Origin: Sphingobium vermicomposti | Lineage (GTDB): Bacteria; Pseudomonadota; Alphaproteobacteria; Sphingomonadales; Sphingomonadaceae | NCBI RefSeq assembly: GCF_011762025.1 | Contig: NZ_JAASQR010000001.1 | Location: 930,001-994,000, forward strand | Length of the DNA stretch: 64,000 nt | Direction: 5' to 3' | Part shown: positions 45,253 to 53,968 of the stretch, piece after piece | Position numbering within the stretch: position 1 is the stretch's first letter | How the letters are laid out: each line of letters opens with the position of its first letter | The notes under the pieces: model-generated | The model's input: only the letters and a program-made list of their open reading frames with translations | Database searches by the model: none | Told to the model about the DNA's origin: nothing | Made by a program: the position numbers and the translations under genes

Positions 45253-45278
45253 CCCTTCGACAAGCTCAGGGCGAACGG
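45253..45278. repeat. Intergenic palindromic repeat, copy 4
   Basis: CCCTTCGACAAGCTCAGGGC followed by GAACGG. CCCT and AGGG pair. It ends 14 bases before the lptE start, so it would be in the 5' untranslated part of any leuS-lptE transcript. Confidence 0.88.
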
Positions 45279-45292
45279 ATATAGGATTGCTT

Positions 45293-45793
45293 ATGAAGCC
45301 GATTTTGCCGTTGCTCCTCTTCGCCAGCCTGTCCCTTTCCGCATGCGGCCTTCGCCCTGTCTATAGCGGCGGTAGCCATGGCGCGGTCGCGCAGGCGCTG
45401 GGCAATGTCGAGGTGCAGCCGATTGAAGGAAAGGGCGGCTGGCTGGTCCGCAATGCGCTGAACGATCGGCTGGCGGCGATGAGCGGCAATGGCCCCGCCT
45501 ATCGGTTGGTGGTGAAGCTGGACGACCAGATCAGCGGCTTTGGATTGCGCGCCGATACGGCGATCACGCGGGAACGGCGGACGCTGCGCGCGCGATATCA
45601 GCTGGTCGATGCCGCCACGGGCGCGCAGCTTATCGATGACACGGCGGGATCGGACGCTGGCATTGATGTGACATCCAGCGAATATGCGACGATTGCGGCG
45701 GAAGATACGGCGCTTGAGCGCCTGTCGCAGACTATTGCCGATCAGATCGTGGCCCGGCTCGCTTTATATGCCGCGCGGGACACGCAGCGTTGA
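45293..45793 (+). CDS. lptE: LPS-assembly lipoprotein LptE
   Basis: 166 residues. A type II signal peptide with lipobox LSAC (Cys18) is followed by RPVYSGG and the beta-alpha fold typical of the short alphaproteobacterial LptE, with a family-like VRNALNDRL and VVKLDDQISGFGLRADTAITR. LptE supports LptD, the outer-membrane LPS translocon. It is followed directly by holA with an overlapping stop and start (TTGA), the standard leuS-lptE-holA order. The start chosen is the first ATG after the repeat; two codons further upstream would be a TTG. Confidence 0.9.
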   Translation: MKPILPLLLFASLSLSACGLRPVYSGGSHGAVAQALGNVEVQPIEGKGGWLVRNALNDRLAAMSGNGPAYRLVVKLDDQISGFGLRADTAITRERRTLRARYQLVDAATGAQLIDDTAGSDAGIDVTSSEYATIAAEDTALERLSQTIADQIVARLALYAARDTQR

Positions 45794-46815
45794 AGGCCAG
45801 TCGCGGCCAAATTGAAAAGGCGCTGGACGCCCCACCTGCCGACATTCGCCTCTTCCTGCTCCATGGTCCCGACGAAGCGGGAAGCGTGGCGCTGGGCAAA
45901 AGGCTGGAACGGGCGATGGGCGCGCAGGCGGAGCGGGTCGACCTGGATGGATCAGCCCTTCGTGACGATCCGGCACGGCTGGCGGACGAAGCTGCGTCCT
46001 TTTCCATGTTCGGGGATCGCCGCTGGGTCCGCATAAATGGCATGGGCGACGAGTGCCTGCCCGCCGTCACGGCGCTGTTGCAGGCCCCAGCGGCGGGCAA
46101 CCCGGTAATCGCCGTCGCGGGTGCGATCAAATCCACGTCGAAACTGCTCAAGCTGGCGCTCGACAGCCCGATGGCGATGGTGTTCGCGTCCTACCAGCCC
46201 GATGCGCGCGAGGCGGAGCAGATCGCGGCGGCGATTGCGCGGGAAGGGGGGCTGCGGCTGGGGGCTGACCTGGCCAAGCGCATTGTCGACCTGGCCAATG
46301 GCAATCGCGCGCTGATGGCGGGCGAGATCGAAAAGCTGGTCCTGTATCTCGACGCGTCGCCCGATAGCCCGCGTGAAGCGACGGCAGAGGCGCTGGATGC
46401 CTTGTCCGCCGACAATCCCGATTCCGATGCGGCGCCTCTGGTCAACGCCGTGCTGGGGGGCGATTTGGGCGCGATGCATCGCGAACTGGGCCGCCTGGTC
46501 GAAACCGGGACTGCGATGGCGGCGGTGCTGCGGCCATTGATCACCCGTGCGATGCTGATCGCCAACATACGCATGTCCTTTGACGAGAGTGGACGGTTGG
46601 AAGCGGCGGTGGACGGCGCTGGAAAGCAGGTTTTCTGGAAGGACAAGGCGGTGGTCACCCGGCAGGTCCGCATCTGGGACGCCCAGGGGATTGCCCGCGT
46701 CATCCAGCGGCTGGCGCAGGCGGAGCGGTCGAGCCGGTCAGGCAGGGGGCTGGGCGACCTGTTGGTCCGGCATGAATTGCTGGCAATCGCACGGCAGGCG
46801 GCGCGGGAACGGTAG
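45790..46815 (+). CDS. holA: DNA polymerase III delta subunit
   Basis: Clamp-loader subunit that opens the beta sliding clamp. 341 residues. The N-terminal AAA-like domain starts LHGPDEAGSVALGKRLERA, followed by LLQAPAAGNPVIAVAGAIK. The middle part, ADLAKRIVDLANGNRALMAGEIEKLVLYL, is a recognisable delta-subunit signature. The C-terminal collar domain has FWKDKAVVTRQVRIWD. The start is a TTG overlapping the lptE stop, indicating translational coupling. Confidence 0.93.
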   Translation: MKASRGQIEKALDAPPADIRLFLLHGPDEAGSVALGKRLERAMGAQAERVDLDGSALRDDPARLADEAASFSMFGDRRWVRINGMGDECLPAVTALLQAPAAGNPVIAVAGAIKSTSKLLKLALDSPMAMVFASYQPDAREAEQIAAAIAREGGLRLGADLAKRIVDLANGNRALMAGEIEKLVLYLDASPDSPREATAEALDALSADNPDSDAAPLVNAVLGGDLGAMHRELGRLVETGTAMAAVLRPLITRAMLIANIRMSFDESGRLEAAVDGAGKQVFWKDKAVVTRQVRIWDAQGIARVIQRLAQAERSSRSGRGLGDLLVRHELLAIARQAARER

Positions 46816-46874
46816 CGCGCGGATGTCCATGTTAAGCGCTTGATCAGGCGTGGCCCCGCCGCCATATTGCCGAT

Positions 46875-47279
46875 ATGGATAAGCTCAACCTGACCGATGC
46901 CGAATGGCGCGAGCGCCTTTCACCTGAACAATATCATGTCCTGCGGGAAGCAGGCACGGAACGGGCCTTTACCGGCAAATATAACAGCAACAAGGCGGAC
47001 GGCGTCTATTATTGCGGCGGATGCGGAGCGGAGCTGTTCGACGCCGATGAGAAATATGACAGCGGGTCCGGCTGGCCCAGCTTCACCGCGCCGATGGACA
47101 TCGACGCCGTGGAAGAAATTCGGGACAACAGCCAGGGCATGATGCGCACCGAAGTGCGCTGCGCAAAGTGCGAAGGGCATTTGGGCCATGTCTTTCCCGA
47201 CGGGCCGGGCGTCAACGGCCTGCGCTATTGCATGAACAGTGCGTCGCTGGACTTCAAGCCGCGCGGCGAGGTTGAATAA
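46875..47279 (+). CDS. msrB: Peptide-methionine (R)-S-oxide reductase
   Basis: Repairs R-methionine sulfoxide in proteins. 134 residues. Two zinc-binding pairs CGGC (C47, C50) and CAKC (C96, C99), the substrate-site SGWPSF, and the catalytic Cys119 in RYCMNSASL. This is a complete single-domain MsrB without a signal peptide, so cytoplasmic. Start ATG 59 bases after holA. An MsrA partner is not in the window. Confidence 0.97.
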   Translation: MDKLNLTDAEWRERLSPEQYHVLREAGTERAFTGKYNSNKADGVYYCGGCGAELFDADEKYDSGSGWPSFTAPMDIDAVEEIRDNSQGMMRTEVRCAKCEGHLGHVFPDGPGVNGLRYCMNSASLDFKPRGEVE

Positions 47280-47387
47280 TCGTTCATCCCCGGTAAAGCG
47301 TCAGTCTTCCCTACAACCAGGGCTTTTTGTGCGACCGCGTGATGATCGCTGGTCGCATTCCGACTGAGCAGGTATTCGGCGAGACAT

Positions 47388-49469
47388 ATGGCACGATCAG
47401 GCAAGAGCAAGGGGACGCCGGGCAAGGCGAGGCTGTGGCTGATGCGCGCCTTGAAGGCTGGAATTGTCGCGGCGGTGGCCGGGATCTTTGCCATCATTGT
47501 CGCCGTCGTCATCGCCTATCAATCCCTGCCCAGCTATGAATCGCTGAAATCGTCGCCCAATGGCCAGATGATCCGCGTCCATGCAGCGGACGGCAGCGTC
47601 ATCGTTTCGCTGGGGCCAAGCTTTGGCCGCTGGTTGTCCTATGACCAGATTCCTGCGGTGATGGTCGACGCCATGGTGTCGACCGAGGACCGGCGTTTCT
47701 ATCACCACCCCGGCGTCGATCCGATCGGCATGGGCCGCGCGGCCTGGGTGGCGCTGGAAAACCGGGGCAAGGGACGACGTTGGCAGGGCGCGTCCACCAT
47801 CACCCAGCAGGTGACGCGCAACATCTTCCTGAACAACAGCTACAGTTGGGGTCGCAAGGTCAGGGAAGTCATCCTGGCATTGGCGCTGGAACGCAAATTT
47901 TCGAAGCGCCAGATCCTGGAACTCTACCTGAACAAGGTTTATTTCGGCGGTGGAGCCTATGGCATCGATGCGGCCAGCCGGAAATTCTTCGGTCATCCCG
48001 CAGCGGCGCTGAGCCTGCCGGAGGCAGCCATCATTGCGGGCCTGGTCAAGGCACCGTCCAGCTATTCGCCGACCGCCGACGCGGAGGCCGCCATTGGCCG
48101 CGCGGGCGTCGTGCTGGACCTGATGCAGGATAATGGCGTGATCAGCCCGGCAGAACGGGCGGCCATCGACCTGAACGACGTCAAGATGGCACCCGAACCG
48201 CCGCAGAACAGCGTCCGTTACTTCACCGACTGGGCGTTGCCCCAGCTGGACATATTGGTGGATGAGCCCAATGAGCCGCTGGAGGTCTATACGACCATCG
48301 ACCTTGGCATGCAGAAGGCGGCAACCGCCGCGATTCAGGCCAACGCGCCCGCCGGGGCGCAAGGCGCGCTGGTGTCGGTGGACCGCGATGGGGCCGTACG
48401 CGCGATGGTGGGCGGGCTAGACTATGTGTCGTCCAACTATAATCGCGCGACCACCGCGACGCGCCAGCCCGGTTCGGCGTGGAAGATATTCGTCTACATG
48501 GCCGCGCTGGAATCGGGCTACACGCCAGATACCGGCGTGACCGACAGTCCGGTCACCATCAATGGATGGAGCCCGCGCAACAGCAGCGGGCGCTATTCGG
48601 GTGAGATCGATATCCGCACCGCCTTTGCCTATTCTATCAACACGGTGGCGGCGAAGCTGGGGGTCGAGGTGGGCTTTCCTACCGTCGCGGACATGGCCCG
48701 GCGTTTTGGCGTCACCACGCCGATCAATACCCATCCTTCCATGGTGCTGGGTACGTCCGATGTGCGCCTGATCGACATGACGCGCGCCTTTGCGTCGATC
48801 GCGCGCAAGGGCGTGGCCGTGACCCCCTATGGGATTACCAAGGTGACGACCGCCGATGGCCGGTTGCTGTATCAGCATCAGGACGACACCAGCCGCGTGC
48901 TGGTCGCGCCCTGGGTAGCGGCGGGGATGACCGACCTGATGCAAACGGCGGTCAGCACCGGCACCGGCAAGGCGGCGCAGATCGGCCGACCCGTGGCGGG
49001 CAAGACCGGCACCACCAGCAGCAACAAGGATGGATGGTTCCTGGGCTTTTCCAGCGGCATCACCACCGGCGTGTGGATGGGGCGCGACGATGCGCGCGCT
49101 GTCGGGGTGCTGCAGGGTGGCCGTGCGCCCGCTCGCGCTTTCGCCGATTTCATGAAGGTTGCCGTGGCGCGCCGCCCGGTGGAACAGTTTGAAACGCAGG
49201 TGACATTGCCCGAATGGCAGTTGGAGCCGGATGAGGAAGCCTATTATGGCCAGCCCGACAACGGCCTGATGGTCGATGAAAATGGCTTGCCGCTGGACGC
49301 CGGTCAGCAGCCGCCGCCGTTGGAAGAAACCGAGCCGAGCGAGGAGGATGAGGGGATGTCGCAGGCGCGGCCTGTTCGTCCGGCTCCGCCGCGCCTGGAC
49401 CAGCAGTGGATCGATCAGGTGCTGGGCCGCGACCGGCAGCGCCCGCCGCCGCAACAGCAACCCCGTTAA
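47388..49469 (+). CDS. Penicillin-binding protein 1A (bifunctional transglycosylase/transpeptidase)
   Basis: Polymerises and cross-links peptidoglycan. 693 residues. A single N-terminal membrane segment (AGIVAAVAGIFAIIVAVVIAYQ) precedes the GT51 glycosyltransferase domain with EDRRFYHHPGVDP and GASTITQQVTRN. The transpeptidase domain has SAWK (Ser363), SIN at about 416, and KTGT at 539-542. A Pro/Glu-rich tail follows, ending QQQPR. It belongs to the MrcA/PBP1-type class A family; the oligonucleotide-binding OB domain of E. coli PBP1A is not apparent in the interdomain region. The stop overlaps the convergent aspartyl protease by 4 bases. Confidence 0.94.
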   Translation: MARSGKSKGTPGKARLWLMRALKAGIVAAVAGIFAIIVAVVIAYQSLPSYESLKSSPNGQMIRVHAADGSVIVSLGPSFGRWLSYDQIPAVMVDAMVSTEDRRFYHHPGVDPIGMGRAAWVALENRGKGRRWQGASTITQQVTRNIFLNNSYSWGRKVREVILALALERKFSKRQILELYLNKVYFGGGAYGIDAASRKFFGHPAAALSLPEAAIIAGLVKAPSSYSPTADAEAAIGRAGVVLDLMQDNGVISPAERAAIDLNDVKMAPEPPQNSVRYFTDWALPQLDILVDEPNEPLEVYTTIDLGMQKAATAAIQANAPAGAQGALVSVDRDGAVRAMVGGLDYVSSNYNRATTATRQPGSAWKIFVYMAALESGYTPDTGVTDSPVTINGWSPRNSSGRYSGEIDIRTAFAYSINTVAAKLGVEVGFPTVADMARRFGVTTPINTHPSMVLGTSDVRLIDMTRAFASIARKGVAVTPYGITKVTTADGRLLYQHQDDTSRVLVAPWVAAGMTDLMQTAVSTGTGKAAQIGRPVAGKTGTTSSNKDGWFLGFSSGITTGVWMGRDDARAVGVLQGGRAPARAFADFMKVAVARRPVEQFETQVTLPEWQLEPDEEAYYGQPDNGLMVDENGLPLDAGQQPPPLEETEPSEEDEGMSQARPVRPAPPRLDQQWIDQVLGRDRQRPPPQQQPR

Positions 49470-50425
49470 CGCGGGATCGCGTCGTCGCCTTTCGCGGCCA
49501 ATTGCTGGCGGTCGAGGGCGCTGCCGTCGGGCAGCAGGAAATCGACCTTTCCCCGACCGAAATCGATCGCGATCCGGTCAAAGGTCTGAAGCGCGTCCAT
49601 GCCCAAAAGCAGGGCGGGGCGGTCCTGCAGGCCGAGTTCCGCGAATGGCGGCGCGTCGGCGAACATGACCAGCAGGTCCTTCATCACGATGGGACCCATG
49701 CGGATCTGCCGCACCCGGCCCAGCAGCCCGTCCAGCATTTCGCCAGTGACGCTGAGGAGCGAAACAGGGGCGAGGCCCGGCGCGCGCTTTTTACGGATCA
49801 GCTTGTCCATCAATGCCAGATTGCCGACGCTAAGGCGCGTGCCGGTGTCCAATATGATGTTCACCTTTGTACCGTTGGCATCCGAATGGAGCAGGATGAG
49901 CTGGCCCTTGCGGCGGCGTGCTTCGACAATGATTGCGTCGGGGTCGCGCCATGCACGGCGGCTATTGCCGATTTCCATCCGGCTAGTGCGGAAATTGATG
50001 AGCAGTCGCCGACTATGCAGGCTGTCGAGGCCAAGCAGGCCGGGCGCGCCCAGATGGTCGGCCTCCAGCACGGGGGCTTCGATGTTGTCGACGATGACAT
50101 TGCCATATTGCAGGCGCGGGACCGCGACCGTGCGCGTCTGCGCCTTGCCCGCCATGCCGATGATGGTGACCGATTGGCGCGCTGGCAGGGCGAGCCGTTC
50201 CGCCAGATCCCTGGATATCACAGTGCGCTGCGATCCGGTATCGACGATGAAGTTCCACGGCCCTTTCCCGTCGATATGGATGGGAATCGTCATGCGATCA
50301 TCGGACGGAAATGTGCGGACTATGGCGGGGATATCATCCGGGGGCGACGGGCCTTCATCCTGGGCCATTGCGGGCAGGGCGAAGGTCAGCAAGGTCAACG
50401 CCGCGATGGAACGCAGCCGTTCCAT
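49466..50425 (-). CDS. Exported retroviral-type aspartyl protease (two DTG motifs)
   Basis: 319 residues with a signal peptide (IAALTLLTFALPAMA). Two aspartyl protease repeats: VDTGSQRTVIS with Asp62, and ILDTGTRLSVG with Asp193, separated by about 130 residues. Each repeat has the expected hydrophobic stretch after it (LLGLDSL and LLLGMDAL). Single-copy relatives act as homodimers; here the duplication would let one chain form a complete active site. Such proteins are common but uncharacterised in sphingomonads. Convergent with the PBP1A gene, leftward. Confidence 0.87.
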   Translation of the reverse strand: MERLRSIAALTLLTFALPAMAQDEGPSPPDDIPAIVRTFPSDDRMTIPIHIDGKGPWNFIVDTGSQRTVISRDLAERLALPARQSVTIIGMAGKAQTRTVAVPRLQYGNVIVDNIEAPVLEADHLGAPGLLGLDSLHSRRLLINFRTSRMEIGNSRRAWRDPDAIIVEARRRKGQLILLHSDANGTKVNIILDTGTRLSVGNLALMDKLIRKKRAPGLAPVSLLSVTGEMLDGLLGRVRQIRMGPIVMKDLLVMFADAPPFAELGLQDRPALLLGMDALQTFDRIAIDFGRGKVDFLLPDGSALDRQQLAAKGDDAIPR

Positions 50426-50697
50426 GACTTACCTCTCCGCCTGATATGCGGCATCCTATCATGGTGGCGGTGCCCCGGTCTATCGCCGCAGCCCCAGCAC
50501 CATTTGCCGCGAACCATGCTCTCCATGCTGTTTTCGATGGTCGATGGTCGGCCAGCCGCCTTGACTTTTCGTGAAGCTGGCCGTTAAACGCGGAAAATCT
50601 TTCCCCGCCGTCCGGCGTGGGCGTCCCGGCATTTGCAGCCGGGCATCTCTCCCTTGCCTGCCCATATCAGCTCCTCTTTCCATCGGACTCAAGTCGA

Positions 50698-51954
50698 ATG
50701 CACCTCAAGGACCTCAAGAAGAAATCGCCCGCCGACCTTGTCACCATGGCGGAGGAGCTGGGCGTCGAAGGCGCATCGACCCTGCGCAAGCAAGATCTGA
50801 TGTTCGCGATCCTCAAGGCCGAGGCGGAAAATGGCGAGCAGATCATGGGTGAGGGCACGATTGAGGTGCTGACCGATGGCTTCGGTTTCCTGCGGTCGCC
50901 GGAAGCCAATTTCCTGGCCGGGCCTGACGACATCTATGTGTCGCCCAACCAGGTCCGCAAATTCGGGCTGCGCACCGGTGACACGGTCGAAGGCGAAATC
51001 CGCGCGCCCAAGGATGGCGAGCGGTATTTTGCCCTCACCAGGCTGATGTCGGTCAATTTCGATGATCCCGACGTCGTGCGCCATCGCGTCAATTTCGACA
51101 ATCTGACGCCGCTCTATCCGACCGAAAAGCTGGTGCTCGATACGCTGGACCCGACCGTCAAGGACAAGTCGGCGCGCGTCATCGATATCGTATCGCCGCA
51201 GGGCAAGGGCCAGCGCGCGCTGATCGTCGCGCCGCCGCGCACCGGCAAGACCGTGCTGCTGCAGAATATCGCCAAGGCGATTACCGACAACCATCCCGAA
51301 GTCTTCCTGATCGTGCTGCTGATCGACGAGCGGCCGGAAGAAGTCACCGACATGCAGCGCAGCGTGAAGGGGGAGGTTGTGTCCTCGACCTTCGACGAAC
51401 CCGCGTCGCGCCACGTCCAGGTCGCCGAAATGGTGCTGGAAAAGGCCAAGCGCCTTGTCGAACACAAGAAGGACGTGGTGATCCTGCTCGATTCGATCAC
51501 GCGTCTGGGCCGCGCCTACAATACGGTCGTGCCAAGTTCCGGCAAGGTGCTGACCGGCGGCGTGGATGCGAACGCGCTCCAGCGGCCCAAGCGCTTCTTT
51601 GGCGCTGCGCGCAACATCGAGGAAGGCGGATCGCTGTCGATCATCGCCACCGCGCTGATCGATACCGGCAGCCGCATGGACGAAGTTATCTTCGAAGAGT
51701 TCAAGGGCACGGGTAACTCCGAAATCGTGCTGGACCGCAAGGTGGCGGACAAGCGCATCTTCCCGGCGCTGGACGTCGGCAAATCGGGCACCCGCAAGGA
51801 AGAGCTGCTGGTCGACAAGGCCAAGCTCAGCAAGATGTGGGTGTTGCGCCGCATCCTGATGCAGATGGGCACGATCGACGCCATGGAATTCCTGCTCGAC
51901 AAGATGAAGGATTCCAAGACGAACGAAGATTTCTTCGATTCGATGAACCAGTAA
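50698..51954 (+). CDS. rho: Transcription termination factor Rho
   Basis: Hexameric RNA helicase that ends transcription. 418 residues, standard size. N-terminal helix bundle, then the CSD-like RNA binding domain with [21 protein letters not shown], then the ATPase with Walker [12 protein letters not shown] near 178-188, Walker [17 protein letters not shown], and the Q- and R-loops at [22 protein letters not shown]. Start ATG follows AAGTCG. An earlier in-frame start at 50617 adds a non-family extension. About 270 bases upstream are gene-free, as often seen with autoregulated rho leaders. Confidence 0.97.
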   Translation: MHLKDLKKKSPADLVTMAEELGVEGASTLRKQDLMFAILKAEAENGEQIMGEGTIEVLTDGFGFLRSPEANFLAGPDDIYVSPNQVRKFGLRTGDTVEGEIRAPKDGERYFALTRLMSVNFDDPDVVRHRVNFDNLTPLYPTEKLVLDTLDPTVKDKSARVIDIVSPQGKGQRALIVAPPRTGKTVLLQNIAKAITDNHPEVFLIVLLIDERPEEVTDMQRSVKGEVVSSTFDEPASRHVQVAEMVLEKAKRLVEHKKDVVILLDSITRLGRAYNTVVPSSGKVLTGGVDANALQRPKRFFGAARNIEEGGSLSIIATALIDTGSRMDEVIFEEFKGTGNSEIVLDRKVADKRIFPALDVGKSGTRKEELLVDKAKLSKMWVLRRILMQMGTIDAMEFLLDKMKDSKTNEDFFDSMNQ

Positions 51955-52063
51955 TCACAGGCGTTATGACGCGGCGGCGCGGGCGCATAACTGCCTTGCT
52001 CGCCGCCAGTATCGCGCAAGATTTTCGATTGACCGATTTCGATTAAGGGGACGTCAGGCCGCC

Positions 52064-52786
52064 ATGTTCGACCTTTTCGCCACTGCCGCCGCCGCCGCTC
52101 AGGGATTGGGCTCTCCAGCCGATATCTGGGGCCATATCGTCAATGATTTCAGTAATATAGGATCGCCTGAGGCGCTCGCGGCCTTTGGCCAGGTGCTGAT
52201 GATCGACATATTGCTGGCGGGCGACAATGCCATCGTCGTGGGCGCGCTGGCCGCCGGGTTGCCGCCGCAACAGCGCCAGCGGGTCATCATGATCGGCATC
52301 ATCGCCGCGCTGGTGTTGCGGATCGGTTTTGCACTGGTTGTGACGCAGCTGATGCAGATTGTCGGCCTGATCCTGGCGGGCGGGCTGTTGCTGCTGTGGG
52401 TCAGCTGGAAGATGTGGCGCGAATTACACCCCAAGCGGGGTGGCGATACGCCTGATGATACGAGCGACGACGATATTTCGGGCCTGCGCCCGGCCAAGAG
52501 CTTTGCCGCTGCTGCGTGGGCGGTGGCGGTCGCCGACGTGTCGATGAGCCTGGACAATGTGCTGGCCGTGGCAGGCGCTGCGCGAGATCATCCCGGTATT
52601 CTGATCATCGGTCTGGTTTTGTCCGTCGCGCTGATGGGCGTCGCCGCGAATATCATTGCCAAATATATCGAGCGTTTCCGCTGGATCGCTTATGTCGGCC
52701 TGGTCGTGATCGTCTATGTTGCCGGCAAGATGATCTATGACGGCATCGTGGACCATCAGGTCGGGGTTCTGAAGCTGTTCGTCTGA
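52064..52786 (+). CDS. TerC-family (YjbE-like) integral membrane protein
   Basis: 240 residues, seven hydrophobic segments. The TerC signature appears twice, in IDILLAGDNAIVVGALAAGL and in DVSMSLDNVLAVAGAA, each providing acidic residues that bind metal. TerC relatives export manganese, or calcium, from the cytosol; YjbE-type members in other bacteria are linked to manganese efflux or metalloprotein maturation. A short hydrophilic loop HPKRGGDTPDDTSDDD separates the halves. No yybP-ykoY leader was recognised upstream. It is followed by a hairpin and a convergent gene. Confidence 0.9.
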   Translation: MFDLFATAAAAAQGLGSPADIWGHIVNDFSNIGSPEALAAFGQVLMIDILLAGDNAIVVGALAAGLPPQQRQRVIMIGIIAALVLRIGFALVVTQLMQIVGLILAGGLLLLWVSWKMWRELHPKRGGDTPDDTSDDDISGLRPAKSFAAAAWAVAVADVSMSLDNVLAVAGAARDHPGILIIGLVLSVALMGVAANIIAKYIERFRWIAYVGLVVIVYVAGKMIYDGIVDHQVGVLKLFV

Positions 52787-52793
52787 AGCGGCC

Positions 52794-52820
52794 CGATCCC
52801 GCGCCCGGTGCGCGGGATCG
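52794..52820. terminator. Strong hairpin between convergent genes
   Basis: CGATCCCGCGC and GCGCGGGATCG form a perfect 11-bp stem around CCGGT. No T-run follows, so it is either a bidirectional attenuating stem or a small repeat (the motif also recurs in sphingomonad intergenic DNA). It lies 8 bases after the TerC stop codon and about 42 bases from the end of the convergent hydrolase gene. Confidence 0.55.
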
Positions 52821-52861
52821 AGGCGGACGTGTTTATCGGATCATGCGGGCCACTGCCCGCC

Positions 52862-53560
52862 TCACAGGTTCTGAGCGAAGAAATCCGCGGTTCGCCGATC
52901 GGCCAACTGCGCTGCGGCTTCCTGACGACGTTCACCTGTTTCGGCAGCGAAGCCGTGATCCAGCCCTTCATAGTCATGAAGCGTGACATGCCGGTTCCCC
53001 TGTAGTCCCTCGTGCATTTTTTGCTGCGCTTCTGGCGGAACGAAGCCATCGGCGGTGGGGATGTGAAGGAGAACCGGCTTCCCGATCGCGCGCTGTTCAT
53101 CCAGAAGATTGTCGATGCCGACGCCATAATAGCCGACGAAGGCATCACCGTCTGTCCGGCACGCGGCCATGAAGGCTAACCGTCCACCCAGGCAATAGCC
53201 GACGACGCCGACCTTCCCCCCGTCGCCCAGTTCAGCGCGGGCCGCCTTGATCGTTGCTTCAATGTCGCGGATGGCACTGTCCTGATTGAGCCGCTGCATA
53301 TGGCCCAGGGCCGCCTGAAAATCTTCGGGCTGGTCGGCATCCAATTCTACATGCGCCTTGTCGCGCCAGAACAGGTCGGGGGCGAGGGCCAGATATCCTT
53401 GTTCCGCCCAGGTGTCGCATTTCCGCCGAATGCCGTCATTGACGCCGAAAATCTCCTGAATGACGATGATGGCCGCCTTGGGCGTGCTAGCCGGGCGCGC
53501 GACATAGACGTCGAACCGGGCATCGCCTTCAAGGGTCGCGACGGGCGTATATAGTGTCAT
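52862..53560 (-). CDS. Dienelactone hydrolase family protein
   Basis: 232-residue alpha/beta hydrolase. Catalytic triad Cys123 (GYCLGG), Asp171 (TADGFV) and His202 (LDHGFA), the layout of dienelactone hydrolases, which open cis-dienelactone during chlorocatechol degradation. Generic members of the family are widespread and may act on other esters; no aromatic degradation genes are next to it, so the substrate is unknown. The start ATG has AAAGGA upstream; the in-frame extension to 53692 is rejected. Leftward, convergent with the TerC gene. Confidence 0.88.
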   Translation of the reverse strand: MTLYTPVATLEGDARFDVYVARPASTPKAAIIVIQEIFGVNDGIRRKCDTWAEQGYLALAPDLFWRDKAHVELDADQPEDFQAALGHMQRLNQDSAIRDIEATIKAARAELGDGGKVGVVGYCLGGRLAFMAACRTDGDAFVGYYGVGIDNLLDEQRAIGKPVLLHIPTADGFVPPEAQQKMHEGLQGNRHVTLHDYEGLDHGFAAETGERRQEAAAQLADRRTADFFAQNL

Positions 53561-53709
53561 GGCAGGATCCTTTCCGCTGTTCTCAGCTTTGTCATGCAGG
53601 AATAATCGCCTTTGCCCAACGCGCCAACTGCTCGATAGCGCAAAAAATTTGCCATCATGGGCTATGTTGCGGCATGAGGCGGGAAAGCCCATGGCAAGGA
53701 ATTGGCAAG

Positions 53710-53964
53710 ATGAAGGTTAGCCTGGACGTCGATTGCACCCCCGCCGAAGCCCGGGCGTTCCTGGGCTTGCCAGATGTGACGCCTATTCACGACAAATATG
53801 TGAAGACCGTTCTGGACAGCATCGATGGCGTGACCAACATCGAACAGATGGAAACGATGATGAAGGGCTTTGCCCCGATGGGCGACGTCGGCATGAAGCT
53901 GTTCAAGCAGATGATGGACATCGGTCTGGCGGGCATGAGTTCCAAGGGCGGCGATAAGTCCTAA
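53710..53964 (+). CDS. DUF6489 family small protein
   Basis: 84 residues: MKVSLDVDCTPAEARAFLGL, then PIHDKYVKTVLDSIDG and a Met-rich helix (METMMKGFAPMGDVGMKLFKQMM). It matches a small alphaproteobacterial family of unknown function with a conserved TPAEARAFLGLPD motif. No signal peptide. It ends four bases before the mnmE start and is therefore likely co-transcribed with mnmE-mnmG-rsmG-parA-parB. Confidence 0.78.
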   Translation: MKVSLDVDCTPAEARAFLGLPDVTPIHDKYVKTVLDSIDGVTNIEQMETMMKGFAPMGDVGMKLFKQMMDIGLAGMSSKGGDKS

Positions 53965-53968
53965 CCAG

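Noticed and set aside
51955..52063. Manganese riboswitch (yybP-ykoY) upstream of the TerC-family gene
   Set aside because: The roughly 110-base gap shows no recognisable conserved motifs of that riboswitch.
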